Positions 54,560 to 62,619 of a stretch of DNA of 64,000 bases are shown one piece after another (position 1 is the stretch's first letter; every line of letters starts with the position of its first letter). Source of the DNA: Flavobacterium notoginsengisoli (GTDB lineage: Bacteria; Bacteroidota; Bacteroidia; Flavobacteriales; Flavobacteriaceae). A model generated the notes under the pieces. It was not told the origin of the DNA. It made no database searches and saw only the letters and a program-made list of their open reading frames with translations. The stretch spans positions 1,304,723-1,368,722 of the forward strand of contig NZ_JACHLB010000001.1 of the NCBI RefSeq assembly GCF_014207905.1, read 5' to 3'. A program made the position numbers and the translations under genes.

Positions 54560-57235
54560 TTAAAATTGTTGTCCAATGATAAAGTGTGTTTCCCAACCGT
54601 TAGCTTTTGTTTGTCCTGGAAGCGCATCAAATCCGTAACCAAAGTCAATTCCTAATAATCCAAATGCAGGCATGAATACACGTAAACCAGCACCAGCAGA
54701 ACGATTTAGATCAAACGGGTTATAATCTTTAAAATTAGCATATGATGAACCTGCCTCTAAGAATGTTAAAGCATAAATAGAAGCCGACGCTTTTAATGTA
54801 ATTGGGTAACGAAGCTCCATTGAGAACTTGTTGTAAATAGTTGCCCCAATTGCATCTCCTGCTGTATTCACTGGCGTTAAAGAGTTGTTTGGATAACCTC
54901 GCAACTGAATAGTTTCTCTACCATCCATTGAGTAGTTTGCCATACCATCTCCTCCTAAGTAAAAACGCTCAAAAGGAATTACACCTCTTTCTTGATTGTA
55001 AGCTCCTAAGAATCCAAATTCTGTTAGCGTTCTTAAGACCAATTTTCCATATACTTTAGTATACCAGTCTCCTTTAAACTTAATTTTATAATACTCCAGC
55101 CAATTGTATTTCTTTTGATCGACTTTTGCTACGTCTGTGTCTGCACTTGCGTAATCAGATCCTACACTTACAGTTCCAGATTGACCGTTTACAGTTTCAG
55201 TCTTAGTGTAATCGCCTGGATTTATTGCCTGTCCGTCAATACCAGTGGTAGTTGACGTTCCAGTATATTGTGTTTTGTACTCTTTTTGGTTTTGCAAATC
55301 GCCGTAATCAATTCCGTTAAACAATGAATAAGGCGGAGTAACCTTAGCAGAAATACTGAATTCAGAACCATAAGTAGGGAATATTGGATTTACCCCTTTG
55401 TTACTTCTTGAAAGCCCAATAGTGTACGCTAAGTTTCTTGATGCACCATTACCAAATGTAAATAAACCTGTATTATAATTGTTCAAATCATAATGCTGAT
55501 AACTTACAGATTGTGATAATACGAAGTAATCATCAGGAACAGTTAACCTTTTAGCTAAACCAACTTGTACTGTAAAAATATTAAAACTTTTGCTTTTATC
55601 AACAGTTCTGGTAATGTAATTGTTAAGAAATTGCTTACTGTATGAAATAGATGAGCTAAATTGTACTGGTTTTTTTCCTCCAAACCAAGGCTCTGAGAAC
55701 GATAAACTATACGTTTGGAAATAGGTACTTCCTTGTAAACGAAGTGCTACTTTTTGTCCGTCTCCCATTGGTAAAGGTTTATAAGCTTCCTTATCAAATA
55801 GTTTTCTTGCGGAGAAGTTGTTAAACGAAAGTCCTAATGTTCCGATGAACCCTCCACCACCGTAACCTCCTTGAAGCTCGACCTGGCTAGATCCCTTTTC
55901 TACAACATTATATTCGATATCAACAGTTCCTGCTCCAGCATCAACATTTTTGAATTTTGGATCAATTGCCTCAGGATCAAAGAAACCTAATTGTCCAATC
56001 TCACGAATAGTTCTTACCAATTGTTCTTTACTATATTTTTCTCCCGGTTTTGTTCTTAACTCACGATAGATAACATGGTCATTTGTTTTGTCATTTCCAA
56101 CAACAGTAATTTTGTTGAAATAAGCAATCGGACCTTCTGTAACTCTAATCTCAAAATCGATAGTATCATTAACCGTTTTTACCTCTACAGCGTTAATGTT
56201 TGAGAACAAATAACCGTTGTTTTGGTATAAGTTGGTAATGTCTTCTGCGTCTGGTTTTGACTTGTCAGCAATTCTTTTTTCTAATAAAACTCCATTATAC
56301 GTTTCTCCTTTTTTAATGCCTAAATAACGGCTTAAAAGCTGATCTGAATAAACGGTATTTCCTAAGAATTTAATATTTCCGAAGTAGTATTTGTTTCCTT
56401 CTTCTACATTAATTTTAATTGCAAGTGTGTTTTTTTGCTTATTATATTTAACAGAATCGTAGATAATACGTGCATCTCGATATCCTTTTTCTTTATAGGC
56501 AGCAATAACTTTCTCTAAGTCAGTTTTGTATTTTTCTGGAATAAATTTAGAGGCTTTGAATACACGAATAAAGTTTTTCTGCTTCGTATCTTTCATTGCA
56601 GCGCGCAATTGAGTGCCTGTAAGTTGTTTATTTCCAGTGAAATCAATACTGCTAATTTTAACTTTGTCTCCTTTATCTATCCTGACAAGCATATTAACTT
56701 GATTTCCAGCTATAGTATCGGGAGTATTTGTTATAGTAACTTTTGTGTTATAAAAACCTTCTTTTTTATATTTGTTTTCTATGTAATTTTTTGTCGTAGT
56801 AATTAAGTTTTCGTTGACAATTTTGTTCTTAGTCAGGTTGTTATCTTTAATTAAGCCTTCAATTTTGCTTTTCTTGACACCAACGATTTTAACTTCGTTT
56901 AATTTAGGAAGCTCAACAATATCTAAGTCTAAATAGATACTATCATTTTCTACCTTATTAACGTAAAAAGAGATTTCGTCAAATAGGCCTAACTTTCCTA
57001 ATTTTTTAATTGCACTACTAATTTCTTCTCCAGGAACTGTGATTTCCTGACCTTTCTGAAGTCCAGAAAAGGTTACAACTGTTTGCTCGTTGAAGCTTAT
57101 TTTACCAACAACAGAAACTTTGGCTAGAATATATTTTTTCCCTTGATCAAAAGGAACTCTCTCTTGTGCTTTAATTTGTGAAAAACTACCCAAAAGTAAA
57201 AGGGTAAGGACTATTTGTATTTTTTTTTGCAACAC
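54560..57235 (-). CDS. bamA: Outer-membrane protein assembly factor BamA
   Basis: About 891 residues: signal peptide (LQKKIQIVLTLLLLGSFSQ) followed by five POTRA domains (about 25-430) and a C-terminal 16-strand Omp85 barrel that ends in HFIIGQQF, with the terminal aromatic expected of BamA substrates and BamA itself. It inserts barrel proteins into the outer membrane. The longest frame (to 57346) would overlap uppS by over 100 nt and put 37 unrelated residues before the signal peptide. GTG at 57235 gives a normal signal peptide 7 nt after the uppS stop and is preferred; TTG at 57232 is an alternative. The gene sits between uppS and the skp chaperones. Confidence 0.92.
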   Translation of the reverse strand: MLQKKIQIVLTLLLLGSFSQIKAQERVPFDQGKKYILAKVSVVGKISFNEQTVVTFSGLQKGQEITVPGEEISSAIKKLGKLGLFDEISFYVNKVENDSIYLDLDIVELPKLNEVKIVGVKKSKIEGLIKDNNLTKNKIVNENLITTTKNYIENKYKKEGFYNTKVTITNTPDTIAGNQVNMLVRIDKGDKVKISSIDFTGNKQLTGTQLRAAMKDTKQKNFIRVFKASKFIPEKYKTDLEKVIAAYKEKGYRDARIIYDSVKYNKQKNTLAIKINVEEGNKYYFGNIKFLGNTVYSDQLLSRYLGIKKGETYNGVLLEKRIADKSKPDAEDITNLYQNNGYLFSNINAVEVKTVNDTIDFEIRVTEGPIAYFNKITVVGNDKTNDHVIYRELRTKPGEKYSKEQLVRTIREIGQLGFFDPEAIDPKFKNVDAGAGTVDIEYNVVEKGSSQVELQGGYGGGGFIGTLGLSFNNFSARKLFDKEAYKPLPMGDGQKVALRLQGSTYFQTYSLSFSEPWFGGKKPVQFSSSISYSKQFLNNYITRTVDKSKSFNIFTVQVGLAKRLTVPDDYFVLSQSVSYQHYDLNNYNTGLFTFGNGASRNLAYTIGLSRSNKGVNPIFPTYGSEFSISAKVTPPYSLFNGIDYGDLQNQKEYKTQYTGTSTTTGIDGQAINPGDYTKTETVNGQSGTVSVGSDYASADTDVAKVDQKKYNWLEYYKIKFKGDWYTKVYGKLVLRTLTEFGFLGAYNQERGVIPFERFYLGGDGMANYSMDGRETIQLRGYPNNSLTPVNTAGDAIGATIYNKFSMELRYPITLKASASIYALTFLEAGSSYANFKDYNPFDLNRSAGAGLRVFMPAFGLLGIDFGYGFDALPGQTKANGWETHFIIGQQF

Positions 57236-57242
57236 TAAAAAA

Positions 57243-57983
57243 TTATTTAATTTGTTCACTGGTTTTTCCAAATCTACGTTCTCTTTTTTGATAACTAATA
57301 ATAGCCTCATATAAATCTTGGTCTTTAAAGTCTGGCCACAAGACATTAGTAAAATACAATTCTGCGTAAGCGATCTGCCAAAGCAAAAAATTACTTATTC
57401 TATGTTCTCCACTTGTTCGTATTAATAAATCTACGTCTGGTAAATTTTGCGTGTAAAGATGCTCATTTATAATTGAATCGTCAATAGTGTCTATTGAAAT
57501 TATATTATTTTTAACTTTATCGCTGATGATTTTTACGGCATTTACCAATTCTTCTCGTGATCCGTAACTTAAAGCCAGTGTTAGTGTTAATCTCGTATTG
57601 TTTTTGGTCTTTTCCATAACATCCAAAAGTTCTTTTTGGGCTGTTTTTGGCAATTTCTCAAGATTTCCAATTGCATTTAGTCTTATATTGTTTTCTTGAA
57701 GCGTAGTTAGTTCTTTTTTTAATGAATTAATCAATATTTTCATCAATGCCTGAACTTCTAATTTTGGGCGATTCCAGTTTTCTGTAGAAAAAGCGTATAG
57801 GGTTAAATATTCAATTCCCAGTTTTGCCGTGGTTTTGATTATTTCTTTTACGGATTTTGTTCCATTTTCATGGCCAAACGCGCGCAAAAAGCCTTGCTGT
57901 TTTGCCCATCGTCCGTTACCGTCCATTATAATGGCTAGGTGTTTAGGTAAGTTTGTGTGATCTATTGATTCTACTAAATTCAT
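57243..57983 (-). CDS. uppS: Isoprenyl (undecaprenyl) diphosphate synthase
   Basis: A 246-residue cis-prenyltransferase that makes the lipid carrier for peptidoglycan and O-antigen. The signature IIMDGNGRWAKQQG is near the N-terminus, with substrate residues in TLYAFSTENWNRP and RTSGEHRISNFLLWQ. An 11-codon-longer start exists, but it overlaps porG; ATG at 57983 lies 1 nt after the porG stop and is chosen. bamA starts 7 nt downstream. Confidence 0.95.
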   Translation of the reverse strand: MNLVESIDHTNLPKHLAIIMDGNGRWAKQQGFLRAFGHENGTKSVKEIIKTTAKLGIEYLTLYAFSTENWNRPKLEVQALMKILINSLKKELTTLQENNIRLNAIGNLEKLPKTAQKELLDVMEKTKNNTRLTLTLALSYGSREELVNAVKIISDKVKNNIISIDTIDDSIINEHLYTQNLPDVDLLIRTSGEHRISNFLLWQIAYAELYFTNVLWPDFKDQDLYEAIISYQKRERRFGKTSEQIK

Positions 57984-57984
57984 T

Positions 57985-58677
57985 TTATTCTGCGCAATAG
58001 CAAGGTTTTTTTCCAAAGGTATAAGTTAAGGTAACACCCGAAAAAACATACCAGTCATTATTATTTAAATTTCCAAATTTTAAAATATCCGTATTACTTG
58101 TATTAGGATTGCTTCCGTCGATATTATCGGTAAAAGTATAACGAACTCCAGCTTCAGCGGCTAAAATAAGACGAGGCGTTATATTCGATTTTATGCCTAA
58201 TATAATAGGTATAGCAAATGAGTGCACATTTTTTTGAGAATATATTACGTCTGGAGCTGAGTCATAGCGATATAGATTGTCGTAGAGAAAGAAATTTAAT
58301 CCCGAAAATATATAAGGTGTTATTTTTGGATGATAATCATGTAGATTAAAATCGAAAAAGTTAAATTCTAATCCTGCAGAAAGTTCTTTTATATCATTAT
58401 CAAAACGACGACCTCTTTGATTTCTTCCTGTTTCGTCTGATTTAAAATCATTTCCACTAACATTTGATTGTGTGTAAGAGAAACGCCAAGAGTGTCTCGG
58501 ACTTCTATTCCATTTGTAAAGAACACCAAAAGCTAGTTTTTCTGGGGCAATGTAAGTTGTCTTTCCAACATCACCAACAAAGTTACTTCCACCAAGAAAA
58601 ACACCTATCTCGTTAATTTGAGCATTAAGTGTAATAAAGGGGAAAAAACATAACAATAAATTAAAAATTTTCTTCAT
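57985..58677 (-). CDS. porG: Type IX secretion system protein PorG (DUF6089)
   Basis: A 230-residue outer-membrane barrel protein (signal peptide ending TLNAQ) with mature start INEIGVFLGGSNFVGDVGKTTYI, and a final strand ending KPCYCAE. This matches the DUF6089/PorG family. PorG is an outer-membrane component of T9SS, associated with the PorK/N ring in Porphyromonas gingivalis. In Flavobacteria it lies upstream of uppS-bamA, as here. The gene has a good promoter (58696-58724). With sprA it gives the window two core T9SS genes. Confidence 0.85.
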   Translation of the reverse strand: MKKIFNLLLCFFPFITLNAQINEIGVFLGGSNFVGDVGKTTYIAPEKLAFGVLYKWNRSPRHSWRFSYTQSNVSGNDFKSDETGRNQRGRRFDNDIKELSAGLEFNFFDFNLHDYHPKITPYIFSGLNFFLYDNLYRYDSAPDVIYSQKNVHSFAIPIILGIKSNITPRLILAAEAGVRYTFTDNIDGSNPNTSNTDILKFGNLNNNDWYVFSGVTLTYTFGKKPCYCAE

Positions 58678-58695
58678 TTAATTCAAAATTGCGTG

Positions 58696-58724
58696 CAAAT
58701 ATAATAATTATCAATACGAATCAA
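58696..58724 (-). promoter_or_regulatory. Promoter of the porG-uppS-bamA-skp operon (TTG-N18-TATATTTG)
   Basis: On the minus strand TTG (58722-58724) lies 18 nt before TATATTTG (58696-58703), the standard Bacteroidetes spacing. It is 18 nt before the porG ATG. This is one of the best promoter matches in the window. Confidence 0.65.
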
Positions 58725-58850
58725 AGTTCCTTTGGTTAAATGTGCTTTTTTTTCAATTTATAATATGATTTAGAGCCATTTAATGATGATTCACTACAAG
58801 CAGAACGAGAAAATGTGCTATTATCGTATAGTGGGTGTTCAGAAAAGATT

Positions 58851-59735
58851 TTAATTTCTTTTATCCTCTCCCCAGAGCAATTTATTTCTTAAAGTTTTTA
58901 GGAAAGTTTCGCCTGGTATTTCGACCATTTTAATTTTATAATCTGTTTTTTTAATTTTTAAAACAGATTCGTTTTTAACTGAGGAAATCCTAGAGTCGAG
59001 CGAAACTAAATATTGATCTTCTCTCCCCGTGACGCGCAAAGTAATTTCTGTATCGTCTGGAATAACAAGTGGTCTGGCGGTCAAATTATGTGGGGCAATT
59101 GGCGTGATTACCAAACTTTTTACATCTGGAGTTAAAATAGGTCCGCCGCAACTTAAAGAATATCCTGTAGAACCAGTTGGCGTAGAGATAATTAATCCGT
59201 CTGCCCAATATGAATTGAGATATTCGTTATTTAAATACGTTTCTACAGTAATCATCGAAGTGGTATCTTTTCTACTTACGGTAACTTCGTTCATTGCAAA
59301 ATTTAGTTCTTCAAAAGCATCATTTTTAGGGTCGGCAGTTAGTCCTAATAAAGTACGCTCAGACGTAGTGTAATTTTGATCAATAACATACTGGAGTAAA
59401 ATGTCGATGTTTTCTTTTTGCACTTTGGCAAGAAATCCCAGTCTTCCTGCATTTATACCTAATAAAGGAACTCCAGAATTACGAACAAAAGCAGCGGCTC
59501 TCAAAATCGTGCCATCACCTCCAATACTAATAAGCATTTCGAAACTGTTGTCTAAAGCAGAATTAGAAGGAAATGTTTTGTATTCTTTTTTGACAAGCTG
59601 TTTTTCATAAAGCATTTTTAGAAAGTTCTCTTCAATTACCATTTCTACGTTATTGGAATTGAAAAACTTGAAAATGTCTTTTATAATTGGTTCCGTACTA
59701 TTTTGATAATATTGTCCGTAAATGGCTATTTTCAT
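58851..59735 (-). CDS. nadK: NAD kinase
   Basis: A 294-residue enzyme that phosphorylates NAD to NADP. The diagnostic GGDGT motif is at residues 72-76, with the conserved NE of the FAMNEVTV segment and the STPTGSTGYSLSCGGPI motif further on. No signal peptide. It is 173 nt upstream of porG and preceded by a CBS-domain gene (93-nt gap). Confidence 0.95.
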   Translation of the reverse strand: MKIAIYGQYYQNSTEPIIKDIFKFFNSNNVEMVIEENFLKMLYEKQLVKKEYKTFPSNSALDNSFEMLISIGGDGTILRAAAFVRNSGVPLLGINAGRLGFLAKVQKENIDILLQYVIDQNYTTSERTLLGLTADPKNDAFEELNFAMNEVTVSRKDTTSMITVETYLNNEYLNSYWADGLIISTPTGSTGYSLSCGGPILTPDVKSLVITPIAPHNLTARPLVIPDDTEITLRVTGREDQYLVSLDSRISSVKNESVLKIKKTDYKIKMVEIPGETFLKTLRNKLLWGEDKRN

Positions 59736-59744
59736 TCTTTACTA

Positions 59745-59830
59745 AATTAGATAATGTGGCAATTTGAAAATTAGACAATGCCAGTTAAAATAGAAATTTT
59801 CTAATTGACATATTAACTAATTATCTAATT
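59745..59830. repeat. Imperfect nested inverted repeat between nadK and the CBS gene
   Basis: Outer arms AATTAGATAAT (59745-59755) and ATTATCTAATT (59820-59830) are perfect 11-bp complements. Inner arms CAATTTGAAAATT (59760-59772) and AATTTTCTAATTG (59795-59807) match at 12 of 13 positions. The right outer arm enters the stop codon of the CBS gene. It looks like an intergenic repeat element of Flavobacterium; whether copies exist elsewhere cannot be tested here. Confidence 0.65.
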
Positions 59831-60488
59831 AAATATTAAGGTATTTGTCTAAATAATCTGAACGCTCTTTTAAACTATTGATATAAGTGTCTTCTTGATG
59901 TTCTGAAATAATTTCGTATCCATATCTTCTGTAGGTCTGAATAATTTCATTTATTGCGCCTAAACCAATTTTTATGGTAATCTGAACATTTTCGGTATCA
60001 GCTTCAGATACAAAACAGCCCAAAACTTTACCATTATTGCTTTCTACAATTTGAGTTACTTCGCTCATAGAATAATCCAAAAGACCCTTTTGAACAATTA
60101 TAATAGCGCCTGGTTCTTTTAAAAATGGAGTTTCCTGAAAAAATTTCATGATGTCTTCCATTTCGTAATAACCTATATAAGTATTATTTTCGTCAAGAAC
60201 TGGAATTGTATTGGTATGATTTTTTGAAAAAACTTCCAAAACGTCTAACCAAATCATAGATTTTCTAGCAAAAAAACGTTCTAAAGTATATTTATAGTCA
60301 ATCGCTTTTTTGTCGACATCAAATGTTTCTACGTCATCAGAAGAAATACTTCCGATAAAAATCCCATCTTCTAAAATCGGGAAATGAGAAAAATTTACAT
60401 CGATAAAAAAGTCCTGAATCGATGCTATCGTTTCCTGACTATCAATCGCTCTGAAATCGTTTGTGATATAGTTTGTAATTTCTGTCAT
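59829..60488 (-). CDS. CBS-domain protein with C-terminal ACT-like domain
   Basis: A 219-residue cytosolic protein: two CBS domains (about 5-60 and 75-130) and a C-terminal part (about 140-210) with ACT-like secondary structure (AIIIVQKGLLDYSMSEVTQIVESNN). It probably senses a nucleotide or other small ligand. It lies upstream of nadK on the same strand and divergent from pdxJ. The partner is unknown. Confidence 0.85.
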   Translation of the reverse strand: MTEITNYITNDFRAIDSQETIASIQDFFIDVNFSHFPILEDGIFIGSISSDDVETFDVDKKAIDYKYTLERFFARKSMIWLDVLEVFSKNHTNTIPVLDENNTYIGYYEMEDIMKFFQETPFLKEPGAIIIVQKGLLDYSMSEVTQIVESNNGKVLGCFVSEADTENVQITIKIGLGAINEIIQTYRRYGYEIISEHQEDTYINSLKERSDYLDKYLNI

Positions 60489-60555
60489 AAATCAATTGAA
60501 GATATTTAGATGCAAAATAATCAAAAAATACCGAAAACCGCTCTGTTTTACTTTG

Positions 60556-60563
60556 TATTTTTG
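60556..60563 (+). promoter_or_regulatory. Probable -7 promoter element of pdxJ
   Basis: TATTTTTG fits TAnnTTTG, 42 nt before the pdxJ ATG. No clean -33 TTG. Confidence 0.45.
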
Positions 60564-60605
60564 TCGTAACAAATATAATGTTACTAGAATTAATTATCTA
60601 TTTAT

Positions 60606-61319
60606 ATGACAAAGTTAAGTGTAAATATCAATAAAATTGCAACCCTTAGAAATGCTCGTGGAGGAAATGTTCCAGATTTATTAAAAGTAGCTGCAGATAT
60701 TCAGCGTTTTGGTGGGCAAGGAATTACGATTCACCCGCGTCCAGACGAGCGCCATATTCGCTATCAGGATGCGCGAGATTTAAAAGCAATTGTTACAACA
60801 GAATATAATATTGAAGGAAATCCTCAGCATAATTTTATTGATTTAGTTTTAGAATGCAAGCCAGATCAGGTTACTTTGGTTCCAGATGCAATTGGCGCTA
60901 TTACTTCTTCTGCAGGTTGGGATACGATTAAAAATCAAGAATATTTGACAGAAGTAATTCAGGAATTTCAGAGAAACGGAATCAGAACTTCGATTTTTGT
61001 TGATCCTGTTTTAGAAATGATCGAAGGAGCAAAAAAAACGGGAACTGATAGAATTGAGTTATATACAGAATCTTTTGCGCATCAATATGGTTTAGGTAAC
61101 GAAAAAGGAATCGAACCTTACACTAAAGCTGCGATTTTGGCTAATGAATTAGAATTAGGAATTAATGCGGGCCATGATTTAAGTTTAGATAATATTCAGT
61201 TTTTCAAACAAAATATTCCAGGATTATTAGAGGTTTCAATCGGACACGCTTTAATTGCAGAAGCACTTTACCTTGGTTTGGATAATGTGGTCAATATGTA
61301 TTTAAATAAATTGAAGTAA
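60606..61319 (+). CDS. pdxJ: Pyridoxine 5'-phosphate synthase
   Basis: A 237-residue TIM-barrel enzyme that condenses 1-deoxyxylulose 5-phosphate with aminoacetone phosphate to make pyridoxine phosphate (vitamin B6). Family motifs are NINKIATLRNARG at 7-19, GITIHPRPDERHIR near 40, and GHDLSLDN and SIGHALIAEALYLGL near the C-terminus. The hydrolase gene starts 23 nt later. Confidence 0.95.
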   Translation: MTKLSVNINKIATLRNARGGNVPDLLKVAADIQRFGGQGITIHPRPDERHIRYQDARDLKAIVTTEYNIEGNPQHNFIDLVLECKPDQVTLVPDAIGAITSSAGWDTIKNQEYLTEVIQEFQRNGIRTSIFVDPVLEMIEGAKKTGTDRIELYTESFAHQYGLGNEKGIEPYTKAAILANELELGINAGHDLSLDNIQFFKQNIPGLLEVSIGHALIAEALYLGLDNVVNMYLNKLK

Positions 61320-61342
61320 TTCTTTCAAATAAAAAATAAAAT

Positions 61343-62107
61343 ATGCTTTATTCAAAAATAGAAGGCGAAGGAAAACCTTTTGTCATCATGCACGGCTTTC
61401 TTGGAATGTCAGATAACTGGAAAACTTTAGCAGGTCAATATGTGGAAGCTGGATTTCAGGTTCATATTTTAGATTTAAGAAATCACGGGCGCAGTTTTCA
61501 TTCAGACGAATGGAGTTATGAAGCAATGGTTCAGGATGTTTATGAATATTGCCAAGCTAATAATTTGACTAGAATTGATATGTTAGGACATTCGATGGGA
61601 GGGAAAGTGGCAATGCTTTTCGCAACGACACATCCAGAAATTGTAGATAAATTAATTGTAGCAGATATTGGTCCGAGATTTTACAAACAGCATCATCAAG
61701 ATATTTTGGCAGGATTAAATGCTGTTGATTTTTCTGTAAAACCAAGCCGAAATGATGTTGAAGAAATAGTATCGCAATATGTTTCTGATTTTGGAACGCG
61801 TCAGTTTTTGTTGAAGAATTTATATTGGAAAGAACCGGGACAATTGGCTTTTCGATTTAATTTAGAAGCTTTCAATAATAATTTGGATGCGATAGGAAAA
61901 CCTCTTCCCGATAATTTAGTTTTTGATAAATCAACATTGTTTATTCGCGGAGGAAATTCGGGTTATATTCAGGATTCAGATTTAGATGAAATTCGCAAAC
62001 ATTTTCCGAATTTAAAATTAGAAACAATTCCAAACGCTGGTCATTGGCTTCATGCAGAAAACCCTAAAATGTTTTTTGAGATGACAACGGAGTTTTTAAA
62101 AGAATAA
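61343..62107 (+). CDS. Alpha/beta-fold hydrolase, YbfF-like
   Basis: A 254-residue alpha/beta hydrolase with oxyanion-hole HGFLG at 17-21, nucleophile S84 in LGHSMGG, and catalytic histidine in NAGHWLHAENP near the end. It is closest to YbfF-type esterases acting on acyl-CoA or similar esters; the substrate is not known. It is probably cotranscribed with pdxJ (23-nt gap). Confidence 0.9.
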   Translation: MLYSKIEGEGKPFVIMHGFLGMSDNWKTLAGQYVEAGFQVHILDLRNHGRSFHSDEWSYEAMVQDVYEYCQANNLTRIDMLGHSMGGKVAMLFATTHPEIVDKLIVADIGPRFYKQHHQDILAGLNAVDFSVKPSRNDVEEIVSQYVSDFGTRQFLLKNLYWKEPGQLAFRFNLEAFNNNLDAIGKPLPDNLVFDKSTLFIRGGNSGYIQDSDLDEIRKHFPNLKLETIPNAGHWLHAENPKMFFEMTTEFLKE

Positions 62108-62161
62108 TCAGATTTGATAAAAAAATTAGTATTTTTAAATAAAATTAAAACCTGAATAATT

Positions 62162-62506
62162 ATGAATTTATTACTTAGACTTCTTGTTACCGCTGCTTTG
62201 GTTCTATTGTTATCTCACATTTTGACTGGAGTTCATGTTGCAAGTTTTGGTACTGCGGTAATCGTGGCAGTAGTTTTAGGATTGCTGAATATTTTTATAA
62301 AGCCAATTTTAGTGTTGCTTACCTTGCCGGTTACGTTTATAACACTTGGATTATTTTTGTTAGTAATCAACGCTATAATTATTTTGTTGTGCACTAAGAT
62401 CGTTGGAGGTTTTGTTGTCGATTCGTTCTGGACGGCATTGATTTTTAGTGTTATTTTATCGATTCTACAATCGATCACTTACAAAATTCTTGGAGACGAT
62501 AAATAA
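62162..62506 (+). CDS. Phage holin family (YvlD-like) membrane protein
   Basis: A 114-residue protein with four predicted membrane helices, of the PF04020 family named after a supposed phage holin resemblance. Motifs include LGLLNIFIKPILVLLTLPVTFITLGLF in pieces. Nothing here suggests a prophage; the family is widespread in bacterial chromosomes and its function is unknown. It is followed by a hairpin that overlaps the tig promoter. Confidence 0.88.
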   Translation: MNLLLRLLVTAALVLLLSHILTGVHVASFGTAVIVAVVLGLLNIFIKPILVLLTLPVTFITLGLFLLVINAIIILLCTKIVGGFVVDSFWTALIFSVILSILQSITYKILGDDK

Positions 62507-62554
62507 AGTAAATAGAGCAGATTAAAACTGCTTCAAATACAATAGATTAAAAAC

Positions 62555-62585
62555 TTGGTTGGGTTGCAAAAATTTTATAATTTTG
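62555..62585 (+). promoter_or_regulatory. Promoter of tig (TTG-N20-TAATTTTG)
   Basis: TTG at 62555-62557 and TAATTTTG at 62578-62585 have ideal Bacteroidetes spacing, 34 nt before the tig ATG. The -7 element overlaps a 13-bp inverted repeat. Confidence 0.65.
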
Positions 62586-62600
62586 CAACCCAATTTTATT
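62559..62600 (+). terminator. Inverted repeat overlapping the tig promoter
   Basis: Perfect 13-bp arms TTGGGTTGCAAAA (62559-62571) and TTTTGCAACCCAA (62581-62593), 9-nt loop, then a T-rich stretch. It could be the terminator of the upstream gene, or an operator for tig. Confidence 0.6.
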
Positions 62601-62619
62601 ATGTAAATTAAAGAAGAAG

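Noticed and set aside
57236..57346. Longer start for bamA overlapping uppS.
   Set aside because: It puts 37 unrelated residues before a good signal peptide and overlaps uppS by over 100 nt.
62162..62506. A prophage remnant, from the holin-family name.
   Set aside because: PF04020 proteins are widespread in bacterial chromosomes and no other phage gene is present.
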